Shown here piece by piece: positions 25,729 through 34,556 of a stretch of 64,000 bases of DNA. Source of the stretch: DYRB01 sp963802205 (GTDB taxonomy: Bacteria > Pseudomonadota > Gammaproteobacteria > Chromatiales > Chromatiaceae); the NCBI GenBank assembly GCA_963802205.1, contig CAWDHW010000024.1:1-64000 (forward strand), read 5' to 3'. The translations under genes were made by a program, and so were the position numbers. Position 1 is the first letter of the stretch; each line of letters starts with the position of its first letter. Below the pieces are notes generated by a model. It was given only the letters and a program-made list of their open reading frames with translations, ran no database searches and was not told the DNA's origin.

Positions 25729-26793
25729 ATGAGCCAAGCCGCCGCCCACGCTTACCTCAATACCCGCGTTTCGGTGATGTCCACCCAACTCCTCCAGCCC
25801 GGGGAACTGGCGGACCTGGCCCAGTTGACGCTGGCGGACCTGGCCGAGCGCTTGGGACTCGGCGCCCTGATCGACGAGCAGGCGACCACCCAGGCCAAGA
25901 GCCGAGCCGTGGAGCAGGCCATGGTCAGCCTCCTGCTGTCGGACCTCGCCATACTGGTGCGACCCATGTCCGCCCCCGAGCGGACCCTGCTCATGGCCTG
26001 GGGCAGCAAGTTCGCCCTGTTCAACCTCAAGGCACTGATCCGCGGCAAGCTTTTCGACCTCGATGCCAAGGAAATCCGCGAGAACCTCTACGACCTGCCG
26101 CCCAGCTTCCGCCTCCCCGACCAGGAGCTGTTTCGCGCCGAGAACGTCCTGGAGCTCCTGCGCCAGCTCGAAGAGGGCCCCCACGCCGCCATCGCCCGTC
26201 AGGCCCGGGAGGCCTACGAACAACGCCACGAGCCCTTCGCCATCGAAGCCGCAATCGACCAGCGCTACTATGCGGCGTTGGCGCGCCAGGTGATGCAGTT
26301 CAACGACGCCAATCTCCAGTCCTTACGGCAGTTGGTGGGGACCCTGCTCGATCAGGTGGACCTGCTGTGGCTCATGCGCTTCCGCTTCGCCTACCGCCTG
26401 TCGCCCTCGGAGGCCTTCTATCAATTAGTGCCGTCCAGCCGCCTGATGCTCCGAGAGCGGCTCCTCGAGCTCGTCAACCTGGACAGCTTCGAGCGGGTCC
26501 TGGAGGCCCTGCCGCCGCCGCTGGACACCCTGCTGGCCGACAGCATGCACCTGATCGACGTCCAGCGCCGCATGGGGCGCTACATGGCCGCCGAGGCTCA
26601 CCGCGTCCTCAGTCTTAGCCCATCGGGGGTGGCGCGGGCCCTGGCGTACATGATGTTGCGCGAGGCAAATCTGCGCACCCTCTTCTCCCTGATCCAGGGT
26701 CGCCTGCTGCAACTGCCGGGGCAGATCGTGGATATTGCCTGCGAGCTGGCCGAACCGGCATGCCCGCTCGGCGTCGTGGCCAGGGCCGCCTGA
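25729..26793 (+). CDS. atpC: V/A-type ATPase subunit C (V0 d/AC39 family, right operon)
   Basis: 354 residues, all helical. It contains the AC39-family stretches AYLNTRVSVMSTQLL near the N-terminus, NLKALIRGK at about 100, and repeated ALxRQV/NLRTLF helices. Subunit C caps the proteolipid ring and docks the central stalk (D and F). In this operon it has no cognate D to dock. The length is normal for the family, and GCAGC before ATG 25729 is only a weak ribosome site. The following atpI begins 29 bp later. Confidence 0.85.
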   Translation: MSQAAAHAYLNTRVSVMSTQLLQPGELADLAQLTLADLAERLGLGALIDEQATTQAKSRAVEQAMVSLLLSDLAILVRPMSAPERTLLMAWGSKFALFNLKALIRGKLFDLDAKEIRENLYDLPPSFRLPDQELFRAENVLELLRQLEEGPHAAIARQAREAYEQRHEPFAIEAAIDQRYYAALARQVMQFNDANLQSLRQLVGTLLDQVDLLWLMRFRFAYRLSPSEAFYQLVPSSRLMLRERLLELVNLDSFERVLEALPPPLDTLLADSMHLIDVQRRMGRYMAAEAHRVLSLSPSGVARALAYMMLREANLRTLFSLIQGRLLQLPGQIVDIACELAEPACPLGVVARAA

Positions 26794-26822
26794 AACCTAA
26801 ATCCACCGGGAGTGAATCGCCG

Positions 26823-28724
26823 ATGTTGAGGCCACTGCCCATGAAGCATGTCCGCCTGCTGGTCCTCACCGAGGACCTGCCGCAGGCGTCCCTGACCCTG
26901 GCACAGATCGAGCGCTTCCACCCGGATGCCCGCCCCCCACTGGAGACGGAGCTGGTCAACGTCCCGGGACGCCGCTACCGGGAGTTGTTCCAACAAGCCC
27001 GCTCACGTCTGGACAAGATCTCCAAGCTCGCCCCCCTGCCGGATGGGCCGAAGGTAGACCGCGTGCGTGTGGTCCCGATCGAGGAATTGGAGGGGCTCGA
27101 CCAGTGGCTCGGCGAGCTTTGGGGCGAGGCCTTCCAGTTCGAGGAACAGTTGCGCCACCTCGACGAGCAGGAGCGTTCGTTACGCGAGCAGGAGTCGGCC
27201 CTGGCCAACTTCGCCGATCTCAATATCGACCTCGGGATGCTGCGCACCAAGACGCGCTTCCTGGACTTCTACGTCGGCAGCGTGCCACGGGAGAACGTAC
27301 GCCAACTCGAAGGCGCGGTCGGGCTGGCCAAGCACCTGCTATTCAACTACATGGTCACCGGCGACCACGCCCATGTGATCATCGTCGGGCAGCCGGGTGG
27401 GCCCGAGCAGGCCCAACTCGGCTCCGTGCTCACCGCCGCCGGCTTCCAGCACCTGCCCATACCCCAGGGGCTGGACAGCGAGCCCCAGGAACTTCGCCAG
27501 CAGATCGAGGCGCGCCGCACGGCCCTGATCGAGGAGCGCGGCACCCTGCACCGGCGCATCGGCGCCTGGGCCGAGGGCAACGCGGAGCGTCGCCTGGAGG
27601 CCGAGCGCACCCTGATCCTGGCGGAGCCCTTCGTCACGCTCGACCCCAGCATCCGTAGCGCCGGGCACCTCGCCTGCCTGTGCGGCTGGGTCCCCGCCCG
27701 GGACGTGGCCGACCTGGAGGCCCGCCTGCGCCAGGCCCTGACCCTGCCGTTCCAGTTGGATGCCCGCAACCCCAGGCCAGACGAGCGTGCCCTGGTCCCG
27801 ACGGTGGCGATCAAGAGCCGGCTGCTCGAACCCTTCGGGCTGTTGGTGAAGCAATACGGCATCCCTCAGTACGGCGAGATCGACCCCACGCCGCTCTTCG
27901 CCGTCACCTTCCTGCTCATGTTCGGCATGATGTTCGGCGACGTAGGCCACGGCGCAGTGATCGTCCTGGCCGCCTGGTGGGCACGCCGCCGGATTCCGCA
28001 CTTTTACCTCTTCGGGGTATTCGCGGGGATCTCGTCCATGTGCTTCGGCCTGCTCTTCGGCAGCGTCTTCGGTTACGAGGAAATCCTTCCTGCCCTGTGG
28101 ATGTCCCCCCTTCACGACCCGATCTTGATGCTCAAGGTGGCCCTGGGCTGGGGGATTGCGTTCATCATCGTCGCCTGTCTGCTGGGGATCTACAACAGGC
28201 TCGCCATCGGCAATACCGTCGGCGCCCTGTTCGAGCACCACGGCGCGGTTAACCTGTTGTTTTATCTAGCCTTTCTGTGGGGCGGCTACCGCCTCGCCCA
28301 GACCGGGTCCTTTGGCACTCTGCCCGCCCTGCTGATCGTCGGCTCCCTATCTGCCCTTGCGGCTTTTCAGTGGCGTCATCTGCACGCGCCGGCCGGCGAG
28401 AAGGTGCTGGTGGTCCTCATCGAAACCCTCGACACGGTGATCGTCTATCTGTCCAACACCCTGTCGTTCCTGCGTGTCTCGGCCTTCAGCCTCAACCACG
28501 TTGCCTTGTCACTCGCGGTCTTCACCCTGGCGGACATGATGGGGGCCTTCGGTCATGTAGTGACCGTCATTCTCGGCAACGTCTTCGTCCTGGTGCTAGA
28601 GGGCGGGATCGTCATGATTCAAGTAATGCGCCTCCAGTACTACGAGGGTTTCTCCCGCTATTTCTCGGGGGATGGGCACGAGTTCGCGCCGCTGCGGTTG
28701 CGGCGCGGGCAAGCATCCTCCTAA
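26823..28724 (+). CDS. atpI: V/A-type ATPase membrane subunit I (right operon)
   Basis: 633 residues, intact. ATG 26823 is chosen because a GGGAG lies about 10 bases upstream; Met 26841 (MKHVRLLVLTEDLP) is the alternative. The soluble N-terminal half has coiled-coil arms (about 90-300). The C-terminal half has at least seven membrane helices, starting at about residue 355 with DPTPLFAVTFLLMFGMMFGD, and carries the essential Arg in NTLSFLRVSAFSL. It forms the ion half-channels against the K ring and anchors the peripheral stalks. It is the intact counterpart of the frameshifted copy at 21780-23646. Confidence 0.94.
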   Translation: MLRPLPMKHVRLLVLTEDLPQASLTLAQIERFHPDARPPLETELVNVPGRRYRELFQQARSRLDKISKLAPLPDGPKVDRVRVVPIEELEGLDQWLGELWGEAFQFEEQLRHLDEQERSLREQESALANFADLNIDLGMLRTKTRFLDFYVGSVPRENVRQLEGAVGLAKHLLFNYMVTGDHAHVIIVGQPGGPEQAQLGSVLTAAGFQHLPIPQGLDSEPQELRQQIEARRTALIEERGTLHRRIGAWAEGNAERRLEAERTLILAEPFVTLDPSIRSAGHLACLCGWVPARDVADLEARLRQALTLPFQLDARNPRPDERALVPTVAIKSRLLEPFGLLVKQYGIPQYGEIDPTPLFAVTFLLMFGMMFGDVGHGAVIVLAAWWARRRIPHFYLFGVFAGISSMCFGLLFGSVFGYEEILPALWMSPLHDPILMLKVALGWGIAFIIVACLLGIYNRLAIGNTVGALFEHHGAVNLLFYLAFLWGGYRLAQTGSFGTLPALLIVGSLSALAAFQWRHLHAPAGEKVLVVLIETLDTVIVYLSNTLSFLRVSAFSLNHVALSLAVFTLADMMGAFGHVVTVILGNVFVLVLEGGIVMIQVMRLQYYEGFSRYFSGDGHEFAPLRLRRGQASS

Positions 28725-28749
28725 ACCGGCATCCGTCGAGCGTCCATCC

Positions 28750-29061
28750 ATGGGGCATGTATTCCCACACATCGCGTTTAGCAACCCGCGCACACCCGAG
28801 ATCAAGGCGGTCGAGGCCAGGGCCCTCGTCGATGCCGGCGCACTCATGCTGGGCATCCCCCGGCACCTGGTGCAGCAACCCGACCTCGAAACCGATTCGC
28901 CGCCTGACGTATCGGCGGCGGACCGGGGCAGACGCAAAGCCCTTTACGTCCGGCCGGTCAAGGCGTTCTTCGAGACCGCCCCGCCGACGGAGATCGCCGC
29001 GCGCTCGAACAATAAGGCCTATGTGACGCTTTGTCCGCCAATAGGACCGGGCCCGCTCTGA
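28750..29061 (+). CDS. Clan AA aspartic protease-like remnant
   Basis: 103 residues from ATG 28750, wedged between atpI and atpK. The start MGHVFPHIAFSNPR and the segment ALVDAGALMLGIP closely resemble the small bacterial retropepsin-like proteins, in which the motif would be VDTGALM. Here the catalytic D-T/S-G reads D-A-G. The normal C-terminal strand pair (LLGAxPMExMDL-type) is missing, because the reading runs instead into KAYVTLCPPIGPG. I read it as a truncated, probably inactive copy that moved into the operon. It is not an ATPase subunit, and no function is proposed. Confidence 0.6.
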   Translation: MGHVFPHIAFSNPRTPEIKAVEARALVDAGALMLGIPRHLVQQPDLETDSPPDVSAADRGRRKALYVRPVKAFFETAPPTEIAARSNNKAYVTLCPPIGPGPL

Positions 29062-29148
29062 GTTCGAAATGATGGCTGGCAGCCGCCCCTCCGCGCGCCG
29101 ACCCATCGCCGAGCAACCCACCAATCACCCCAACCCTAGGAGCATCCC

Positions 29149-29595
29149 ATGTACTGGCTCGTCGCCCTCATGTCCCTCGCCATCGTCGGCCTGATCCTCT
29201 CCGGCATCGTGCTCGAGATCCGCCCCAACTTGAGCCTGCGTATCCGCCCCTGGTACAAACCGGCCATGGGCGTGCAGCTCATTGCCTTCGTCGGGGCCCA
29301 GCTCGGGCTCCTGCTATTGGGTGTCTCTGACGCCATGGCCGAGACCGAGGTGGCCCGGACCGCCATTACCGACATCTCCACCGGCATGGGCCTCGCCATG
29401 CTCGGCGTGGGCATCCCCACGGGGCTGTCCACCATCGGTGCGGGGATCGCCGTGGGCCCCATCGGCGCCGCATCGCTGGCCGCCGTGATGGAGCGCCCGG
29501 AGGCCCTCGGCCGCACCCTGATCTTCCTGGGTCTTGCAGAAGGTATCGCCATCTATGGTTTGGTCATGAGCATCCTGCTGCTGAACAGACTCTGA
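29149..29595 (+). CDS. atpK: V/A-type ATPase proteolipid subunit K (right operon)
   Basis: 148 residues with a good AGGAG site before ATG 29149. Four membrane helices are visible at about 3-23, 41-60, 78-105 and 122-146. Only the last hairpin carries an ion-binding carboxylate, Glu at about 131 in GLAEGIAIYGLV. The Gly-rich third helix (GIPTGLSTIGAGIAVGPIG) is typical of ring packing. A single carboxylate per four helices is the V-type pattern, which favours pumping over synthesis, though that is inference. Subunit F follows after 18 bp. Confidence 0.93.
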   Translation: MYWLVALMSLAIVGLILSGIVLEIRPNLSLRIRPWYKPAMGVQLIAFVGAQLGLLLLGVSDAMAETEVARTAITDISTGMGLAMLGVGIPTGLSTIGAGIAVGPIGAASLAAVMERPEALGRTLIFLGLAEGIAIYGLVMSILLLNRL

Positions 29596-29613
29596 GCCCA
29601 GGGGATCACACAC

Positions 29614-29970
29614 ATGAACGCCGACGCCGAGCACAGCCAACCGACGCGGATGCTGTTCCTGGGCGACGACAGCCTGGCAGATGGTTTCCGCCTGATCGGT
29701 TTCGAGACCTTTCCGAGCCCAATGCCTGCGGAGGTGGATCGTGTCTTCCGCGACCTGATCCGGGCCCAGGCCAGGGCCTTCGCCATCGTCGATGACCGCA
29801 TCATGGCCCACGACATCCCCGCCCTGGCGCAGGTACGCCGCGAAGGCGGGCGTATCGTGGTAGTGGCCATCCCCCCGTTGAAGGACCCGCCCAAGCTTAC
29901 CAGTGAGGTCGCCGCACGCCTGCAGGCGTTGTTCGGCACCTCGAATATGACCTCTCGGGAGTCATCGTGA
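29614..29970 (+). CDS. atpF: V/A-type ATPase subunit F (right operon)
   Basis: 118 residues with the subunit F alpha/beta pattern: MLFLGDDSLADGFRLIGFE at the start, then AFAIVDDRIM and IVVVAIPPLKDPP. It is related to but clearly distinct from the left-operon F (21046). It normally binds the D shaft and modulates rotation, but no D gene is encoded in this operon. The next gene, atpE, starts at GTG 29967 inside its stop codon. Confidence 0.82.
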   Translation: MNADAEHSQPTRMLFLGDDSLADGFRLIGFETFPSPMPAEVDRVFRDLIRAQARAFAIVDDRIMAHDIPALAQVRREGGRIVVVAIPPLKDPPKLTSEVAARLQALFGTSNMTSRESS

Positions 29971-30608
29971 ATCAGGTACAAGAACTCGAACGGGCCATCC
30001 TGGCTCGTGCGGAGCGCCTCGCGAGCGAGTATCGCGATCGCGCCCAACGTAGTCGCGACAGCATCTTGCGCGAGGCCTCCGAGCGCCTGCGCCTGCGCGA
30101 GCAGCGAGAGGAGGCCATTGCCAAGGCGCTCGGGGAGCGCACCTTCCGCCAGCAGGTCCAGGCCAGTGAACTCAAGCTCCAGAGCCAGGTGGACCGGATG
30201 CGCTGGAATCTGGTTCGCGACGTGGAGCGCCGCCTCAAGGTCCGGATGCAGGACCTGATGGAGGACGAGCCCGCGTACCTGGCCCTGCTCCAGGACCTGT
30301 TGGCCGCCGCCGCACGGGAACTCGAGGGCGCAGACCTCGTGGTCGAGGCCAACCCCATAGACCACAAGCGCCTGGCGGCGACGTGGGCGACTTTGAGCCA
30401 GATCGCGGCCCCCGGACGCCGGCTGACCCTGGCCGACGATCCCATCAACACCCTGGGCGGGGTCCTGGTGCGTAACACCGACAACACCATGCGCGTCGAT
30501 AACACCTTCGAGGGTCGGCTCGACCGGCTGCGCCAGCGCGTTCAGCAGGTCATCCTGGAGCGGCTGCTGCCCAGCGGCTTTGACACCGGCAACCTCTTCA
30601 CCGGGTAA
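29967..30608 (+). CDS. atpE: V/A-type ATPase subunit E (right operon)
   Basis: 213 residues from GTG 29967, overlapping atpF by four bases. The first about 100 residues are a charged coiled coil (LASEYRDRAQRSRDS). The C-terminal globular part has the family-typical GGVLVRNTDNTMRVDNTFEG, which matches the conserved end of subunit E better than the left-operon copy does. It forms the peripheral stalk with the H/G subunit. atpA starts 5 bp after its stop. Confidence 0.9.
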   Translation: MNQVQELERAILARAERLASEYRDRAQRSRDSILREASERLRLREQREEAIAKALGERTFRQQVQASELKLQSQVDRMRWNLVRDVERRLKVRMQDLMEDEPAYLALLQDLLAAAARELEGADLVVEANPIDHKRLAATWATLSQIAAPGRRLTLADDPINTLGGVLVRNTDNTMRVDNTFEGRLDRLRQRVQQVILERLLPSGFDTGNLFTG

Positions 30609-30612
30609 GACC

Positions 30613-32409
30613 ATGAGCGAATCGAAACGAATCGGTGTCATCCGCGACATCAACGGCCCCATCGTTACCATCGACCTGCCCGGCATCCGCAACGGCGAGC
30701 AGGTCAAGATCGGCGCCTATGGGCTGTTCGGCGAGGTCATCTCGCTAAAAGGCCGCCAGGCGGTGGTGCAGACCTACGAGTCCACCGACGGCGTCCGCCC
30801 CGGTGAGCCCGCCATTGGCCTCGGCTGGCCCCTGTCCGTGGAGCTTGGCCCCGGGCTCATGGGCGGGATCTTCGACGGCGTGCAACGCCCGCTGGAGAAG
30901 ATCGCCTTGGAGTCCGGCGACTATATCCGCCGTGGCCTGAGCATTCCCGCCCTGGACCGCGCCAAGGTCTGGGAATTCACTCCCAACCCGGAACTGGAGA
31001 CGGACGCCGAGATCGGCCCCGGGGCCATCCTCGGGACCGTGCAGGAAACCGCCAGCATCCTGCACAAGATCCTGGTCCCGCCAGGGATCTCCGGCATCCT
31101 GGAGGAACTCGCCCCCCCCGGGGACTACGACATCGAGGCGGCCATCGCCCATGTGCGCGACGCCGCCGGTAACGTCAAGCGCCTGAGCCTCTACCAGCGC
31201 TGGCCGGTCCGCCGCCCGCGGCCCTACCTCAAGCGCGACGACGGCATCTCACCGCTGATCACCGGGCAGCGGGTCATCGACACCTTCTTCCCCCAGCTCA
31301 AGGGGGGCAAGGGGGCGGTCCCGGGCCCCTTCGGTGCCGGCAAGACCGTGGTACAGCAGCAGATCGCCCGCTGGTCCAACGCCGACATCGTGGTCTATGT
31401 GGGCTGTGGCGAGCGCGGCAACGAACTGGTGGACGTGCTGGAGACCTTCCCGAAGCTGGATGACCCCTACACCGGGCGCAAGCTCATGGAGCGCACCCTT
31501 CTGGTGGCCAACACGTCCAACATGCCGGTAGTGGCCCGCGAGGCGTCGATCTATGTCGGCATGACCATGGCAGAGTATTACCGTGACATGGGCTACGACG
31601 TCGTGATGCTCGCCGACTCCACCAGCCGCTGGGCCGAGGCCCTGCGCGAGGTCTCCGGACGCCTGGGGCAGATGCCCGTGGAGGAGGGCTACCCGGCCTA
31701 CCTCGCCTCGCGCCTGGCAGCGGTCTACGAGCGCGCCGGTCGCGTCGAGACCCAGGCCGGGGCCACCGGCTCCGTGACCCTGATCGGGGCCGTCTCGCCC
31801 CCGGGGGGCGACTTCTCCGAGCCCGTCACCAGCCACACCAAAGACATCATCGAGACCTTCTGGGCCCTGTCCAAGGAGTTGGCGGACGCCCGTCACTACC
31901 CATCCATCGACTGGGTCACGAGCTTCTCCGGCCACGTCGGCACCGCCGCCCTGTGGTGGGCCGAGGAGGTCGATCGCCATTGGGAGGCACGCCGCGGCCA
32001 GGCATTGGCCCTGCTCGCCCGCGACGCCGAGCTGTCGCGCATCGTCAACCTGGTCGGCCCCGAGGCCCTGTCCCACGCCCAGCGCTGGGAGCTGGAGGGG
32101 GCCAGCCTGATCAAGGAGGCGGTGCTGCAGCAGAGCGCACTGGACCCGGTGGACACCTTCTGCTCCCCCAAGAAGCAGTTCGCCCTGCTGGACCTGACGC
32201 TCACTATCTATGACCGTGGGGCCGCCCTCATCGAGCTGGGCATCCCTGTGCAGGAGCTGCAGAACCTGCCCATGCTGGCCAAGGCGCGGCGCTGCAAGTC
32301 CATCTACAACAGCGAGCAGGTGGATGGCATCCTGGCCTTCCACAGTGAGTGCGAGCAGACACTCGAGCAGATCCGCCTCGAGTACGCCAAGCAGGGGGAA
32401 CACGCCTGA
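30613..32409 (+). CDS. atpA: V/A-type ATPase catalytic subunit A (right operon)
   Basis: 598 residues, intact. ATG 30613 (MSESKRIGVIRDINGPIV) is five bases after atpE. The P-loop is GPFGAGKTVVQQQ, followed by GCGERGNELVDVLETFP and ADSTSRWAEALREVSGRLGQ. The A-type insert is present between the barrel and the P-loop. It is the ATP-hydrolysing or ATP-forming subunit of the head. It overlaps atpB (TGATG) and is closer to the canonical bacterial A-ATPase A subunit than the left-operon paralogue. Confidence 0.96.
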   Translation: MSESKRIGVIRDINGPIVTIDLPGIRNGEQVKIGAYGLFGEVISLKGRQAVVQTYESTDGVRPGEPAIGLGWPLSVELGPGLMGGIFDGVQRPLEKIALESGDYIRRGLSIPALDRAKVWEFTPNPELETDAEIGPGAILGTVQETASILHKILVPPGISGILEELAPPGDYDIEAAIAHVRDAAGNVKRLSLYQRWPVRRPRPYLKRDDGISPLITGQRVIDTFFPQLKGGKGAVPGPFGAGKTVVQQQIARWSNADIVVYVGCGERGNELVDVLETFPKLDDPYTGRKLMERTLLVANTSNMPVVAREASIYVGMTMAEYYRDMGYDVVMLADSTSRWAEALREVSGRLGQMPVEEGYPAYLASRLAAVYERAGRVETQAGATGSVTLIGAVSPPGGDFSEPVTSHTKDIIETFWALSKELADARHYPSIDWVTSFSGHVGTAALWWAEEVDRHWEARRGQALALLARDAELSRIVNLVGPEALSHAQRWELEGASLIKEAVLQQSALDPVDTFCSPKKQFALLDLTLTIYDRGAALIELGIPVQELQNLPMLAKARRCKSIYNSEQVDGILAFHSECEQTLEQIRLEYAKQGEHA

Positions 32410-33788
32410 TGAGCACCAAAGAATACCGTACCATCAGCGAGGCCCGCGGCGGGCTCCTGGTGACCAAGGGGACCTCGGGGGTCGCCTTCGGCGACCGCGT
32501 CCAGATTCGCGACCACGCCGGGACCAAGCGCAACGGTCAGGTCATCCGCTGCGCCGAGGGCGAGGCCCTGATCCTGGTCTTCGAGGGGACCGATGACCTG
32601 GACCTGGAGAGCACCTGGATCCGTTTCCTCGACCAACCGGTGGAGATCGCCCTGTCCCCGGAGCTGCTTGGGCGCGAGTTCAACGGCCTAGGGGAGCCCC
32701 GCGACGGGCGCCCGCCCATCCTGTCCAACACCCGCCGCGCAGTGACCGGCTCGGCCATCAACCCGGCGGCACGCAACTATCCCCGCGAGTTCATCCAGAC
32801 CGGCATCTCCACCATCGACGGGCTCAACTCCCTGGTGCGCGGGCAGAAGCTGCCAATCTTCTCCGGCTCCGGACTGCCGCACAACCGGCTCGCCGCACAG
32901 ATCGTGCGCCAAGCTCGCCTCGTGGACCAGGACTCGTCCTTTTCCATCGTCTTCGCCGCCATGGGCGTGTCCTACGCCGACGCCAAGTTCTTCCGTGACG
33001 AGTTCGCCAACTCCGGCGTGCTGCGCAACGTGGTCATGTTTATCAACCTGGCGGACGACCCACCGGTGGAACGTCTGACCCTGCCGCGCACGGCGCTCAC
33101 CGCCGCCGAGTACCTGGCCTACGACCTCGACCGGCATGTGCTGGTGGTCATGACCGACATGACTTACTACGCCGAGGCCTTGCGCGAGGTCGCCACCGCC
33201 AAGGGCGATGTCCCGGCGCGCAAAGGCTACCCGGGTTACCTGTACTCCGACCTCGCCGAGATCTACGAGCGCTGCGGGCGCATCCACAACCGCCATGGAT
33301 CCATCACCATGATGCCGGTGGTCTCGATGCCCTCCGACGACATCACCCACCCCATCCCCGACCTGACCGGGTACATCACCGAGGGCCAGATCGTGCTGTC
33401 CCGGGACCTGCACAACCAAGGCATCTACCCCCCGGTGCACATCTCCCCCAGCCTTTCACGCCTGATGAAGGATGGGATCGGCAAGGACGACACCCGTGAG
33501 GACCACCCCCGGGTCGCCGCCCAGATCTACGCCCTCTACGCCCGTGCACTCGAAACCCGCAACCTCGCGTCGATCATTGGTGCCGACGAGTTGTCGGAAC
33601 GCGACCGGCGCTTCCTCAAGTTCGCCGAGCTCTTCGATACCCGCTTCGTCGGTCAGGGGGAGGCCGAGGACCGCAGCATCGAGGCGACCCTGAACCTAGC
33701 CTGGGAACTAATGAGCACCTTCCCCCGGGATGCCCTCACCCGCGTGAACGAGACCGACCTGGCGAAGTACTACCAGGGCACTGACTGA
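32409..33788 (+). CDS. atpB: V/A-type ATPase subunit B (right operon)
   Basis: 460 residues from ATG 32409, which overlaps the atpA stop. The degenerate nucleotide site (FSGSGLPHNRLAAQI) replaces a normal P-loop, as expected for the non-catalytic subunit. GISTIDGLNSLVRGQKLP and MPSDDITHPIPDLTGYITEG are highly conserved. It is the last gene of the right operon. The usual next gene, atpD, is absent: after the stop comes a repeat-rich spacer of almost 770 bp. Confidence 0.96.
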   Translation: MSTKEYRTISEARGGLLVTKGTSGVAFGDRVQIRDHAGTKRNGQVIRCAEGEALILVFEGTDDLDLESTWIRFLDQPVEIALSPELLGREFNGLGEPRDGRPPILSNTRRAVTGSAINPAARNYPREFIQTGISTIDGLNSLVRGQKLPIFSGSGLPHNRLAAQIVRQARLVDQDSSFSIVFAAMGVSYADAKFFRDEFANSGVLRNVVMFINLADDPPVERLTLPRTALTAAEYLAYDLDRHVLVVMTDMTYYAEALREVATAKGDVPARKGYPGYLYSDLAEIYERCGRIHNRHGSITMMPVVSMPSDDITHPIPDLTGYITEGQIVLSRDLHNQGIYPPVHISPSLSRLMKDGIGKDDTREDHPRVAAQIYALYARALETRNLASIIGADELSERDRRFLKFAELFDTRFVGQGEAEDRSIEATLNLAWELMSTFPRDALTRVNETDLAKYYQGTD

Positions 33789-33880
33789 CCTTACCCTCTG
33801 CCCTCCCTTTCCTGACGCAATGTCTGCAACATGTGTGGGCACACGCCAACCCGCTGGACGCCCCCGACGCCCCTCCTCGC

Positions 33881-33901
33881 TCCCCCCTTTCAGAGGGGGG
33901 A
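33881..33901. terminator. Perfect 8-bp hairpin downstream of the right ATPase operon
   Basis: TCCCCCCT (33881-33888) pairs with AGGGGGGA (33894-33901) around a TTCAG loop, about 90 bp after the atpB stop. A CTGGGGGG follows rather than a T-tract. It may end the operon transcript or be one copy of the CCCCTTTCAGAGGGG type intergenic repeat seen in several proteobacteria. Confidence 0.5.
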
Positions 33902-33989
33902 CTGGGGGGTCTTCGCCCAGGCGCTTCGCCGGCCGGCCCCCTTCCAGACGGCCGTTTGCAGCCCCCCGTTTCCCCCTGTCCGAACATAC

Positions 33990-34126
33990 TGTACCCTTCC
34001 CAAGAAGCCTGGTCCGGTGCTACCGTTCCCTCGCCTCCTGCGACCGTGCGCTTAGCCGTCATACCGTCTCCTCGTCCGCTCGAAATGTGCCATTCCCAAG
34101 AGCGTGCCCTCGATGCTACCGTTCCG
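33990..34126. repeat. Two imperfect tandem units, 96-bp period
   Basis: TTCCCAAGA at 33997 and 34093, and TGCTACCGTTCC at 34018 and 34114, recur with exactly the same 96-bp offset, and the sequence between them is partly conserved. Two units are visible. On the minus strand they encode similar peptides (GTVA...SWE), so this could be the relic of a coding repeat or a dispersed intergenic element. Confidence 0.55.
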
Positions 34127-34556
34127 TCGACCCCAGTCACCGGGCAGTTGGCTTTCCTGTCTCATGCTGTCGCATCGATCCACCCCGTCAGCCGCCATTT
34201 CCGGCCAGGGCATCTTAGGTCGGCAACCAACCCCGTCCTTGAGGGAGCGAAATTCTCACTTCATCGACCAACAGGCTGGTTCCTAGGCGGCAATGCACGA
34301 TTGCTGCGAACAAATAGCCCTGCACAGTACCTCTTGCGGATGTGACGGCCCTATCCATGGCCTGAGTTCACGCATCCTGGCCAGATGGACAGAACCACCT
34401 GGGGACAGCACAACCAGCCGTCGTCCCGAACGAGTTACCAGGACCGTGGCCATGTCAGACCACGGACCACAACTGTACGCCGGTTTGCATAACCGAGGAA
34501 CGGGCCAATCACCACGCCGATTTCGGCCCGCAGGCATTAAGAGTAGGAATGTTCCC

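Larger units (their letters stand above)
33789..34556. other. Repeat-rich spacer where atpD would be expected
   Basis: No convincing gene in any frame, and nothing resembling the subunit D start (xPTxxxLLxLKxxL type). The stretch holds a C/G hairpin (33881-33901) and two copies of a 96-bp-period repeat (about 33990-34126). Further on it becomes less GC-rich as it enters the glycosyltransferase region. An in-frame extension of the next gene back to 34293 is possible but has no conserved sequence. Confidence 0.6.

Noticed and set aside
33990..34126. CRISPR-like array
   Set aside because: Only two imperfect units with a 96-bp period and partly conserved spacers; no cas genes nearby.
34293..34556. 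N-terminal extension of the large glycosyltransferase
   Set aside because: The GT2 domain starts at 34557; the upstream 88 codons lack conserved features and lie in repeat-type DNA.
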